This document shows, one piece after another, positions 13,401 to 27,800 of a stretch of 64,000 nt of DNA. This DNA comes from Prostheceraeus crozeri. Taxonomy: Eukaryota; Platyhelminthes; Polycladida; Euryleptidae. The stretch is taken from positions 1 through 64,000 of the forward strand of contig CAJQUW010009275.1 of assembly GCA_907163375.1 (NCBI GenBank), in the 5' to 3' direction. Each line of letters begins with the position of its first letter. The stretch's first letter is position 1. The notes under the pieces are model-generated. The model saw only the letters and a list, made by a program, of their open reading frames with translations, was not told the DNA's origin and did not search any database. A program made the translations under genes and the position numbers.

Positions 13401-16400
13401 CAGTCTGGGTTGCAGATTTCCTGTTTACAAGTTTCGTTTGATGCAGTTGTCTGTTATAATGATGTTTCGCGCTCCGTGTAGCTGCATTGACATAATTATC
13501 CATTTGTTTTGCTAGAATTTCCACATATGTATGAATCGGATCGATTGATATTATCTAAGTCTTTGAATCAGACAAACAAATCTTTCGTATTATAGAAAGA
13601 CAGAGATAGATTAGGCTATAGCAGTCTGGGTTGCAGATTTCCTGTTTACAAGTTACGTTTGGTGCAGTTGTCTGTTATAATGATATTTCGCGCCATGTGT
13701 AGCTGCATTGACATAATTATCCATTTGTTTTGCTAGAATTTCCACATATGTATGAATCGGATCGATTGATATTATCTAAGTCTTTGAATCAGACAAACAA
13801 ATCTTTCGTATTATAGAAAGACAGAGATAGATTATAGCAGTCCGGGTTGCAGATTTCCTGTTTACAAGTTTCGTTTGATGCAGTTGTCTGTTATAATGAT
13901 ATTTCGCGCCCTGTGTAGCTGCATTGGCATAATTATCCATTTATTTCGCTAGAATTTCCGCATTTCCATGAATAGGATCGACTGATATTGTCTAAGTCTT
14001 TGAATCAGACAAATCTTTCGTATTATAGAAGACAGAGATAGATTAGGCTATAGCAGTCTGGGTTGCAGATTTCCTGTTCACAAGTTACGTTTAGTGCAGT
14101 TGTCTGTTATAATGATATTTCGAGCTCTGTGTAACTGCATTGACATAATTATCCATTTATTTCGCTAGAATTTCCGCATTTCCATGAATAGGATCGACTG
14201 ATATTGTCTAAGTCTTTGAATCAGACAAACAAATCTTTCGTATTATAGGAAGACAGAGATAGATTAGGCTATAGCAGTCTGGGTTGCAGATTTCCTGTTT
14301 ACAAGTTTCGTTTGATGCAGTTGTCTGTTATAATGATATTTCGCGCTCTGTGTAGCTGCATTGACATAATTATCCATTTATTTCGCTAGAATTTCCGCAT
14401 ATGTATGAATAGAATCAATTGATATTATCTAAGTCTTTGAATCAGACAAACAAATCCTTCGTATTATAGAAAGACAGAGATAGATTAGGCTATAGCAGTC
14501 TGGGTTGCAGATTTCCTGTTTACAAGTTACGTTTGGTGCAGTTGTCTGTTATAATGATATTTCGCGCTCTGTGTAGCTGCATTGGCATAATTATCCATTT
14601 ATTTCGCTAGAATTTCCGCATTTCCATGAATAGGATCGACTGATATTGTCTAAGTCTTTGAATCAGACAAATCTTTCGTATTATAGAAGACAGAGATAGA
14701 TTAGGCTATAGCAGTCTGGGTTGCAGATTTCCTGTTTACAAGTTTCGTTTGATGCAGTTGTCTGTTATAATGATATTTCGAGCTCTGTGTAGCTGCATTG
14801 GCATAATTATCCATTTATTTCGCTAGAATTTCCGCATTTCCATGAATAGGATCAATTGATATTATCTAAGTCTTTGAATCAGACAAACAAATCTTTCGTA
14901 TTATAGAAAGACAGAGATAGATTATAGCAGTCCGGGTTGCAGATTTCCTGTTTACAAGTTACGTTTAGTGCAGTTGTCTGTTATAATGATATTTCGCGCT
15001 CTGTGTAGCTGGATTGACATAATTATCTATTTTTTTCGCTAGAATTTCCACATATGTATGAATAGGATCAATTGATATTATCTAAGTCTTTGAATCAGAC
15101 AAATCTTTCGTATTATAGAAGACAGAGATAGATTAGGCTATAGCAGTCTGGGTTGCAGATTTCCTGTTTACAAGTTTCGTTTGATGCAGTTGTCTGTTAT
15201 AATGATATTTCGCGCCCTGTGTAGCTGCATTGACATAATTATCCATTTATTTCGCTAGAATTTCCGCATTTCCATGAATAGGATCAATTGATATTGTCTA
15301 AGTCTTTGAATCAGACACACAAATCTTTCGTATTATAGAAAGACAGAGATAGATTAATAGCAGTCCGGGTTGCAGATTTCCTGTTTACAAGTTACGTTTG
15401 ATGCAGTTGTCTGTTATAATGATATTTCGCGCTCTGTGTAGCTGGATTGACATAATTATCCATTTATTTCGCTAGAATTTCCGCATTTCCATGAATAGGA
15501 TCAATTGATATTATCTAAGTCTTTGAATCAGACAAACAAATCTTTCGTATTATAGAAAGACAGAGATCAGTCCGGGTTGCAGATTTCCTGTTTACAAGTT
15601 ACGTTTAGTGCAGTTGTCTGTTATAATGATATTTCGCGCTCTGTGTAGCTGGATTGACATAATTATCTATTTGTTTCGCTAGAATTTCCACATATGTATG
15701 AATAGGATCAATTGATATTATCTAAGTCTTTGAATCAGACAAACAAATCCTTCGTATTATAGAAAGACAGAGATAGATTATAGCAGTCCGGGTTGCAGAT
15801 TTCCTGTTTACAAGTTACGTTTGGTGCAGTTGTCTGTTATAATGATATTTCGAGCTCTGTGTAGCTGCATTGGCATAATTATCCATTTATTTCGCTAGAA
15901 TTTCCGCATTTCCATGAATAGGATCGACTGATATTGTCTAAGTCTTTGAATCAGACAAATCTTTCGTATTATAGAAGACAGAGATAGATTAGGCTATAGC
16001 AGTCTGGGTTGCAGATTTCCTGTTTACAAGTTTCGTTTGATGCAGTTGTCTGTTATAATGATGTTTCGCGCTCCGTGTAACTGCATTGACATAATTATCC
16101 ATTTGTTTTGCTAGAATTTCCACATATGTATGAATCGGATCGATTGATATTATCTAAGTCTTTGAATCAGACAAACAAATCTTTCGTATTATAGAAAGAC
16201 AGAGATAGATTAGGCTATAGCAGTCTGGGTTGCAGATTTCCTGTTTACAAGTTACGTTTGGTGCAGTTGTCTGTTGTAATGATATTTCGCGCCATGTGTA
16301 GCTGCATTGACATAATTATCCATTTATTTCGCTAGAATTTCCGCATTTCCATGAATTGGATCAATTGATATTACCTAAGTCTTTGAATCAGACACACAAA

Positions 16401-19400
16401 TCTTTCGTATTATAGAAAGACAGAGATAGATTATAGCAGTCCGGGTTGCAGATTTCCTGTTTACAAGTTTCGTTTGATGCAGTTGTCTGTTATAATGATA
16501 TTTCGCGCCCTGTGTAGCTGCATTGACATAATTATCCATTTATTTCGCTAGAATTTCCGCATTTCCATGAATAGGATCGACTGATATTGTCTAAGTCTTT
16601 GAATCAGACATATCTTTCGTATTATAGAAAGACAGAGATAGATCAGGCTATAGCAGTCTGGGTTGCAGATTTCCTGTTCACAAGTTACGTTTAGTGCAGT
16701 TGTCTGTTATAATGATATTTCGAGCTCTGTGTAACTGCATTGACATAATTATCCATTTATTTCGCTAGAATTTCCGCATTTCCATGAATAGGATCGACTG
16801 ATATTGTCTAAGTCTTTGAATCAGACAAACAAATCTTTCGTATTAGGAAGACAGAGATAGATTAGGCTATAGCAGTCTGGGTTGCAGATTTCCTGTTTAC
16901 AAGTTTCGTTTGATGCAGTTGTCTGTTATAATGATATTTCGCGCCCTGTGTAGCTGCATTGACATAATTATCCATTTATTTCGCTAGAATTTCCGCATTT
17001 CCATGAATAGGATCAATTGATATTGTCTAAGTCTTTGAATCAGACAAACAAATCTTTCGTATTATAGAAAGACAGAGATCAGTCCGGGTTGCAGATTTCC
17101 TGTTTACAAGTTTCGTTTGATGCAGTTGTCTGTTATAATGATGTTTCGCGCTCCGTGTAGCTGCATTGGCATAATTATCCATTTATTTCGCTAGAATTTC
17201 CGCATTTCCATAAATAGGATCAATTGATATTATCTAAGTCTTTGAATCAGACAAACAAATCTTTCGTATTATAGAAAGACAGAGATAGATTAGGCTATAG
17301 CAGTCTGGGTTGCAGATTTCCTGTTTACAAGTTACGTTTGGTGCAGTTGTCTGTTATAATGATATTTCGCGCCATGTGTAGCTGCATTGACATAATTATC
17401 CATTTATTTCGCTAGAATTTCCGCATTTCCATGAATTGGATCAATTGATATTACCTAAGTCTTTGAATCAGACACACAAATCTTTCGTATTATAGAAAGA
17501 CAGAGATAGATTATAGCAGTCCGGGTTGCAGATTTCCTGTTCACAAGTTACGTTTAGTGCAGTTGTCTGTTATAATGATATTTCGAGCTCTGTGTAGCTG
17601 CATTGACATAATTATCCATTTATTTCGCTAGAATTTCCGCATTTCCATGAATAGGATCGACTGATATTGTCTAAGTCTTTGAATCAGACAAACAAATCTT
17701 TCGTATTATAGAAAGACAGAGATAGATCAGGCTATAGCAGTCTGGGTTGCAGATTTCCTGTTCAGAAGTTACGTTTAGTGCAGTTGTCTGTTATAATGAT
17801 GTTTCGAGCTCTGTGTAGCTGCATTGACATAATTATCCATTTATTTCGCTAGAATTTCCGCATTTCCATGAATAGGATCAATTGATATTGTCTAAGTCTT
17901 TGAATCAGACACACAAATCTTTCGTATTATAGAAAGACAGAGATCAGTCCGGGTTGCAGATTTCCTGTTTACAAGTTTCGTTTGATGCAGTTGTCTGTTA
18001 TAATGATGTTTCGCGCTCCGTGTAGCTGCATTGACATAATTATCCATTTGTTTTGCTAGAATTTCCACATATGTATGAATCGGATCGATTGATATTATCT
18101 AAGTCTTTGAATCAGACAAACAAATCTTTCGTATTATAGAAAGACAGATAGATTAGGCTATAGCAGTCTGGGTTGCAGATTTCCTGTTTACAAGTTACGT
18201 TTGGTGCAGTTGTCTGTTGTAATGATATTTCGCGCCATGTGTAGCTGCATTGACATAATTATCCATTTATTTCGCTAGAATTTCCGCATTTCCATGAATT
18301 GGATCAATTGATATTACCTAAGTCTTTGAATCAGACACACAAATCTTTCGTATTATAGAAAGACAGAGATAGATTATAGCAGTCCGGGTTGCAGATTTCC
18401 TGTTTACAAGTTTCGTTTGATGCAGTTGTCTGTTATAATGATGTTTCGCGCTCCGTGTTGCTGCATTGACATAATTATCCATTTGTTTTGCTAGAATTTC
18501 CACATATGTATGAATCGGATCGATTGATATTATCTAAGTCTTTGAATCAGACAAACAAATCTTTCGTATTATAGAAAGACAGAGATAGATTATAGCAGTC
18601 CGGGTTGCAGATTTCCTGTTTACAAGTTTCGTTTGATGCAGTTGTCTGTTATAATGATATTTCGCGCCCTGTGTAGCTGCATTGACATAATTATCCATTT
18701 ATTTCGCTAGAATTTCCGCATTTCCATGAATAGGATCGACTGATATTGTCTAAGTCTTTGAATCAGACATATCTTTCGAATTATAGGAAGACAGAGATAG
18801 ATCAGGCTATAGCAGTCTGGGTTGCAGATTTCCTGTTCACAAGTTACGTTTAGTGCAGTTGTCTGTTATAATGATGTTTCGAGCTCTGTGTAACTGCATT
18901 GACATAATTATCCATTTATTTCGCTAGAATTTCCGCATTTCCATGAATAGGATCGATTGATATTGTCTAAGTCTTTGAATCAGACACACAAATCTTTTGT
19001 ATTAGGAAGACAGAGATAGATTAGGCTATAGCAGTCTGGGTTGCAGATTTCCTGTTTACAAGTTTCGTTTGATGCAGTTGTCTGTTATAATGATATTTCG
19101 CGCCCTGTGTAGCTGCATTGACATAATTATCCATTTATTTCGCTAGAATTTCCGCATTTCCATGAATAGGATCGACTGATATTTTCTAAGTCTTTGAATC
19201 AGACATATCTTTCGAATTATAGGAAGACAGAGATAGATCAGGCTATAGCAGTCTGGGTTGCAGATTTCCTGTTCAGAAGTTACGTTTAGTGCAGTTGTCT
19301 GTTATAATGATGTTTCGAGCTCTGTGTAGCTGCATTGACATAATTATCCATTTATTTCGCTAGAATTTCCGCATTTCCATGAATAGGATCAATTGATATT

Positions 19401-20112
19401 GTCTAAGTCTTTGAATCAGACACACAAATCTTTCGTATTATAGAAAGACAGAGATCAGTCCGGGTTGCAGATTTCCTGTTTACAAGTTACGTTTGATGCA
19501 GTTGTCTGTTATAATGATATTTCGAGCTCTGTGTAGCTGCATTGGCATAATTATCCATTTATTTCGCTAGAATTTCCGCATTTCCATGAATAGGATCAAT
19601 TGATATTATCTAAGTCTTTGAATCAGACAAACAAATCTTTCGTATTATAGAAAGACAGAGATCAGTCCGGGTTGCAGATTTCCTGTTTACAAGTTACGTT
19701 TGATGCAGTTGTCTGTTATAATGATATTTCGCGCTCTGTGTAGCTGGATTGACATAATTATCTATTTGTTTCGCTAGAATTTCCACATATGTATGAATAG
19801 GATCAATTGATATTATCTAAGTCTTTGAATCAGACAAACAAATCCTTCGTATTATAGAAAGACAGAGATAGATTATAGCAGTCCGGGTTGCAGATTTCCT
19901 GTTTACAAGTTACGTTTGGTGCAGTTGTCTGTTATAATGATATTTCGAGCTCTGTGTAGCTGCATTGGCATAATTATCCATTTATTTCGCTAGAATTTCC
20001 GCATTTCCATGAATAGGATCGACTGATATTGTCTAAGTCTTTGAATCAGACAAATCTTTCGTATTATAGAAAGACAGAGATAGATTATAGCAGTCCGGGT
20101 TGCAGATTTCCC

Positions 20113-21846
20113 GTTTACAAGTTTCGTTTGATGCAGTTGTCTGTTATAATGATATTTCGCGCCCTGTGTAGCTGCATTGACATAATTATCCATTTATTTC
20201 GCTAGAATTTCCGCATTTCCATGAATAGGATCGACTGATATTGTCTAAGTCTTTGAATCAGACATATCTTTCGTATTATAGGAAGACAGAGATAGATCAG
20301 GCTATAGCAGTCTGGGTTGCAGATTTCCTGTTCACAAGTTACGTTTAGTGCAGTTGTCTGTTATAATGATATTTCGAGCTCTGTGTAACTGCATTGACAT
20401 AATTATCCATTTATTTCGCTAGAATTTCCGCATTTCCATGAATAGGATCGACTGATATTGTCTAAGTCTTTGAATCAGACAAACAAATCTTTCGTATTAG
20501 GAAGACAGAGATAGATTAGGCTATAGCAGTCTGGGTTGCAGATTTCCTGTTTACAAGTTTCGTTTGATGCAGTTGTCTGTTATAATGATATTTCGCGCCC
20601 TGTGTAGCTGCATTGACATAATTATCCATTTATTTCGCTAGAATTTCCGCATTTCCATGAATAGGATCAATTGATATTGTCTAAGTCTTTGAATCAGACA
20701 CACAAATCTTTCGTATTATAGAAAGACAGAGATCAGTCCGGGTTGCAGATTTCCTGTTTACAAGTTTCGTTTGATGCAGTTGTCTGTTATAATGATGTTT
20801 CGCGCTCCGTGTAGCTGCATTGACATAATTATCCATTTGTTTTGCTAGAATTTCCACATATGTATGAATCGGATCGATTGATATTATCTAAGTCTTTGAA
20901 TCAGACAAACAAATCTTTCGTATTATAGAAAGACAGAGATAGATTAGGCTATAGCAGTCTGGGTTGCAGATTTCCTGTTTACAAGTTACGTTTGGTGCAG
21001 TTGTCTGTTGTAATGATATTTCGCGCCATGTGTAGCTGCATTGACATAATTATCCATTTATTTCGCTAGAATTTCCGCATTTCCATGAATTGGATCAATT
21101 GATATTACCTAAGTCTTTGAATCAGACACACAAATCTTTCGTATTATAGAAAGACAGAGATAGATTATAGCAGTCCGGGTTGCAGATTTCCTGTTTACAA
21201 GTTTCGTTTGATGCAGTTGTCTGTTATAATGATATTTCGCGCCCTGTGTAGCTGCATTGACATAATTATCCATTTATTTCGCTAGAATTTCCGCATTTCC
21301 ATGAATAGGATCGACTGATATTGTCTAAGTCTTTGAATCAGACATATCTTTCGTATTATAGGAAGACAGAGATAGATCAGGCTATAGCAGTCTGGGTTGC
21401 AGATTTCCTGTTCACAAGTTACGTTTAGTGCAGTTGTCTGTTATAATGATATTTCGAGCTCTGTGTAACTGCATTGACATAATTATCCATTTATTTCGCT
21501 AGAATTTCCGCATTTCCATGAATAGGATCGACTGATATTGTCTAAGTCTTTGAATCAGACAAACAAATCTTTCGTATTAGGAAGACAGAGATAGATTAGG
21601 CTATAGCAGTCTGGGTTGCAGATTTCCTGTTTACAAGTTTCGTTTGATGCAGTTGTCTGTTATAATGATATTTCGCGCCCTGTGTAGCTGCATTGACATA
21701 ATTATCCATTTATTTCGCTAGAATTTCCGCATTTCCATGAATAGGATCAATTGATATTGTCTAAGTCTTTGAATCAGACACACAAATCTTTCGTATTATA
21801 GAAAGACAGAGATCAGTCCGGGTTGCAGATTTCCTGTTTACAAGTT
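20113..21846 (+). repeat. 1,080-bp (five-monomer) tandem duplication
   Basis: Positions 20,113-20,766 match 21,193-21,846 exactly over 654 bp at an offset of 1,080 bp. The copies include the unusual cagacatatctttcg and gatcaggctatagcag variants. Identity stops sharply at both ends. This is a recent unequal exchange or conversion event inside the satellite. Confidence 0.85.
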
Positions 21847-24800
21847 ACGTTTGATGCAGTTGTCTGTTATAATGATATTTCGAGCTCTGTGTAGCTGCAT
21901 TGGCATAATTATCCATTTATTTCGCTAGAATTTCCGCATTTCCATGAATAGGATCAATTGATATTATCTAAGTCTTTGAATCAGACAAACAAATCTTTCG
22001 TATTATAGAAAGACAGAGATAGATCAGTCCGGGTTGCAGATTTCCTGTTTACAAGTTACGTTTGATGCAGTTGTCTGTTATAATGATATTTCGCGCTCTG
22101 TGTAGCTGGATTGACATAATTATCTATTTGTTTCGCTAGAATTTCCACATATGTATGAATAGGATCAATTGATATTATCTAAGTCTTTGAATCAGACAAA
22201 CAAATCTTTCGTATTATAGAAAGACAGAGATAGATTATAGCAGTCCGGGTTGCAGATTTCCTGTTTACAAGTTACGTTTGGTGCAGTTGTCTGTTATAAT
22301 GATATTTCGAGCTCTGTGTAACTGCATTGACATAATTATCCATTTGTTTTGCTAGAATTTCCGCATTTCCATGAATAGGATCGACTGATATTATCTAAGT
22401 CTTTGAATCAGACAAATCTTTCGTATTATAGAAGACAGAGATAGATTAGGCTATAGCAGTCTGGGTTGCAGATTTCCTGTTTACAAGTTACGTTTGGTGC
22501 AGTTGTCTGTTATAATGATATTTCGCGCCATGTGTAGCTGCATTGACATAATTATCCATTTATTTCGCTAGAATTTCCACATATGCATGAATAGGATCAA
22601 TTGATATTGTCTAAGTCTTTGAATCAGACATATCTTTCGTATTATAGAAAGACACAGATCAGTCTGGGTTGCAGATTTCCTGTTTACAAGTTTCGTTTGA
22701 TGCAGTTGTCTGTTATAATGATGTTTCGCGCTCCGTGTAGCTGCATTGACATAATTATCCATTTGTTTTGCTAGAATTTCCACATATGTATGAATCGGAT
22801 CGATTGATATTATCTAAGTCTTTGAATCAGACAAACAAATCTTTCGTATTATAGAAAGACAGAGATAGATTAGGCTATAGCAGTCTGGGTTGCAGATTTC
22901 CTGTTTACAAGTTACGTTTGGTGCAGTTGTCTGTTGTAATGATATTTCGCGCCATGTGTAGCTGCATTGACATAATTATCCATTTATTTCGCTAGAATTT
23001 CCGCATTTCCATGAATTGGATCAATTGATATTACCTAAGTCTTTGAATCAGACACACAAATCTTTCGTATTATAGAAAGACAGAGATAGATTATAGCAGT
23101 CCGGGTTGCAGATTTCCTGTTTACAAGTTTCGTTTGATGCAGTTGTCTGTTATAATGATATTTCGCGCCCTGTGTAGCTGCATTGACATAATTATCCATT
23201 TATTTCGCTAGAATTTCCGCATTTCCATGAATAGGATCGACTGATATTGTCTAAGTCTTTGAATCAGACATATCTTTCGAATTATAGGAAGACAGAGATA
23301 GATCAGGCTATAGCAGTCTGGGTTGCAGATTTCCTGTTCACAAGTTACGTTTAGTGCAGTTGTCTGTTATAATGATATTTCGAGCTCTGTGTAACTGCAT
23401 TGACATAATTATCCATTTATTTCGCTAGAATTTCCGCATTTCCATGAATAGGATCGACTGATATTGTCTAAGTCTTTGAATCAGACAAACAAATCTTTCG
23501 TATTAGGAAGACAGAGATAGATTAGGCTATAGCAGTCTGGGTTGCAGATTTCCTGTTTACAAGTTTCGTTTGATGCAGTTGTCTGTTATAATGATATTTC
23601 GCGCTCTGTGTAGCTGCATTGACATAATTATCCATTTATTTCGCTAGAATTTCCGCATTTCCATGAATAGGATCAATTGATATTGTCTAAGTCTTTGAAT
23701 CAGACACACAAATCTTTCGTATTATAGAAAGACAGAGATCAGTCCGGGTTGCAGATTTCCTGTTTACAAGTTACGTTTGATGCAGTTGTCTGTTATAATG
23801 ATATTTCGAGCTCTGTGTAGCTGCATTGGCATAATTATCCATTTATTTCGCTAGAATTTCCGCATTTCCATGAATAGGATCAATTGATATTATCTAAGTC
23901 TTTGAATCAGACAAACAAATCTTTCGTATTATAGAAAGACAGAGATCAGTCCGGGTTGCAGATTTTCTGTTTACAAGTTACGTTTGATGCAGTTGTCTGT
24001 TATAATGATATTTCGCGCCCTGTGTAGCTGGATTGACATAATTATCTATTTGTTTCGCTAGAATTTCCACATATGTATGAATAGGATCAATTGATATTAT
24101 CTAAGTCTTTGAATCAGACAAACAAATCCTTCGTATTATAGAAAGACAGAGATAGATTATAGCAGTCCGGGTTGCAGATTTCCTGTTTACAAGTTACGTT
24201 TGGTGCAGTTGTCTGTTATAATGATATTTCGCGCTCTGTGTAGCTGGATTGACATAATTATCTATTTGTTTCGCTAGAATTTCCACATATGTATGAATAG
24301 GATCAATTGATATTATCTAAGTCTTTGAATCAGACAAACAAATCCTTCGTATTATAGAAAGACAGAGATAGATTATAGCAGTCCGGGTTGCAGATTTCCT
24401 GTTTACAAGTTACGTTTGGTGCAGTTGTCTGTTATAATGATATTTCGAGCTCTGTGTAGCTGCATTGGCATAATTATCCATTTATTTCGCTAGAATTTCC
24501 GCATTTCCATGAATAGGATCGACTGATATTGTCTAAGTCTTTGAATCAGACAAATCTTTCGTATTATAGAAGACAGAGATAGATTAGGCTATAGCAGTCT
24601 GGGTTGCAGATTTCCTGTTTACAAGTTTCGTTTGATGCAGTTGTCTGTTATAATGATGTTTCGCGCTCCGTGTAGCTGCATTGACATAATTATCCATTTG
24701 TTTTGCTAGAATTTCCACATATGTATGAATCGGATCGATTGATATTATCTAAGTCTTTGAATCAGACAAACAAATCTTTCGTATTAGGAAGACAGAGATA

Positions 24801-27800
24801 GATTAGGCTATAGCAGTCTGGGTTGCAGATTTCCTGTTTACAAGTTACGTTTGGTGCAGTTGTCTGTTATAATGATATTTCGCGCCATGTGTAGCTGCAT
24901 TGACATAATTATCCATTTATTTCGCTAGAATTTCCGCATTTCCATGAATTGGATCAATTGATATTACCTAAGTCTTTGAATCAGACACACAAATCTTTCG
25001 TATTATAGAAAGACAGAGATAGATTATAGCAGTCTGGGTTGCAGATTTCCTGTTTACAAGTTTCGTTTGATGCAGTTGTCTGTTATAATGATATTTCGCG
25101 CCCTGTGTAGCTGCATTGGCATAATTATCCATTTATTTCGCTAGAATTTCCGCATTTCCATGAATAGGATCGACTGATATTGTCTAAGTCTTTGAATCAG
25201 ACAAATCTTTCGTATTATAGAAGACAGAGATAGATTAGGCTATAGCAGTCTGGGTTGCAGATTTCCTGTTCACAAGTTACGTTTAGTGCAGTTGTCTGTT
25301 ATAATGATATTTCGAGCTCTGTGTAACTGCATTGACATAATTATCCATTTGTTTTGCTAGAATTTCCACATATGTATGAATCGGATCGATTGATATTATC
25401 TAAGTCTTTGAATCAGACAAACAAATCTTTCGTATTATAGAAAGACAGAGATAGATTAGGCTATAGCAGTCTGGGTTGCAGATTTCCTGTTTACAAGTTA
25501 CGTTTGGTGCAGTTGTCTGTTGTAATGATATTTCGCGCCCTGTGTAGCTGCATTGACATAATTATCCATTTATTTCGCTAGAATTTCCGCATTTCCATGA
25601 ATAGGATCAATTGATATTACCTAAGTCTTTGAATCAGACACACAAATCTTTCGTATTATAGAAAGACAGAGATAGATTATAGCAGTCCGGGTTGCAGATT
25701 TCCTGTTTACAAGTTTCGTTTGATGCAGTTGTCTGTTATAATGATATTTCGCGCCCTGTGTAGCTGCATTGACATAATTATCCATTTATTTCGCTAGAAT
25801 TTCCGCATTTCCATGAATAGGATCGACTGATATTGTCTAAGTCTTTGAATCAGACATATCTTTCGTATTATAGGAAGACAGAGATAGATCAGGCTATAGC
25901 AGTCTCGGTTGCAGATTTCCTGTTCAGAAGTTACGTTTAGTGCAGTTGTCTGTTATAATGATATTTCGAGCTCTGTGTAGCTGCATTGACATAATTATCC
26001 ATTTATTTCGCTAGAATTTCCGCATTTCCATGAATAGGATCGACTGATATTGTCTAAGTCTTTGAATCAGACAAACAAATCTTTCGTATTAGGAAGACAG
26101 AGATAGATTAGGCTATAGCAGTCTGGGTTGCAGATTTCCTGTTTACAAGTTTCGTTTGATGCAGTTGTCTGTTATAATGATATTTCGCGCCCTGTGTAGC
26201 TGCATTGACATAATTATCCATTTATTTCGCTAGAATTTCCGCATTTCCATGAATAGGATCAATTGATATTGTCTAAGTCTTTGAATCAGACACACAAATC
26301 TTTCGTATTATAGAAAGACAGAGATCAGTCCGGGTTGCAGATTTCCTGTTTACAAGTTTCGTTTGATGCAGTTGTCTGTTATAATGATGTTTCGCGCTCC
26401 GTGTAGCTGCATTGACATAATTATCCATTTGTTTTGCTAGAATTTCCACATATGTATGAATCGGATCGATTGATATTATCTAAGTCTTTGAATCAGACAA
26501 ACAAATCTTTCGTATTATAGAAAGACAGAGATAGATTAGGCTATAGCAGTCTGGGTTGCAGATTTCCTGTTTACAAGTTACGTTTGGTGCAGTTGTCTGT
26601 TGTAATGATATTTCGCGCCATGTGTAGCTGCATTGACATAATTATCCATTTATTTCGCTAGAATTTCCGCATTTCCATGAATTGGATCAATTGATATTAC
26701 CTAAGTCTTTGAATCAGACACACAAATCTTTCGTATTATAGAAAGACAGAGATAGATTATAGCAGTCCGGGTTGCAGATTTCCTGTTTACAAGTTTCGTT
26801 TGATGCAGTTGTCTGTTATAATGATATTTCGCGCCCTGTGTAGCTGCATTGACATAATTATCCATTTATTTCGCTAGAATTTCCGCATTTCCATGAATAG
26901 GATCGACTGATATTGTCTAAGTCTTTGAATCAGACATATCTTTCGAATTATAGGAAGACAGAGATAGATCAGGCTATAGCAGTCTGGGTTGCAGATTTCC
27001 TGTTCACAAGTTACGTTTAGTGCAGTTGTCTGTTATAATGATATTTGGAGCTCTGTGTAACTGCATTGACATAATTATCCATTTATTTCGCTAGAATTTC
27101 CGCATTTCCATGAATAGGATCGACTGATATTGTCTAAGTCTTTGAATCAGACAAACAAATCTTTCGTATTAGGAAGACAGAGATAGATTAGGCTATAGCA
27201 GTCTGGGTTGCAGATTTCCTGTTTACAAGTTTCGTTTGATGCAGTTGTCTGTTATAATGATATTTCGCGCCCTGTGTAGCTGCATTGACATAATTATCCA
27301 TTTATTTCGCTAGAATTTCCGCATTTCCATGAATAGGATCAATTGATATTGTCTAAGTCTTTGAATCAGACACACAAATCTTTCGTATTATAGAAAGACA
27401 GAGATCAGTCCGGGTTGCAGATTTCCTGTTTACAAGTTTCGTTTGATGCAGTTGTCTGTTATAATGATATTTCGAGCTCTGTGTAGCTGCATTGGCATAA
27501 TTATCCATTTATTTCGCTAGAATTTCCGCATTTCCATGAATAGGATCAATTGATATTATCTAAGTCTTTGAATCAGACAAACAAATCTTTCGTATTATAG
27601 AAAGACAGAGATAGATTATAGCAGTCCGGGTTGCAGATTTCCTGTTTACAAGTTACGTTTGATGCAGTTGTCTGTTATAATGATATTTCGCGCCCTGTGT
27701 AGCTGGATTGACATAATTATCTATTTGTTTCGCTAGAATTTCCACATATGTATGAATAGGATCAATTGATATTATCTAAGTCTTTGAATCAGACAAACAA

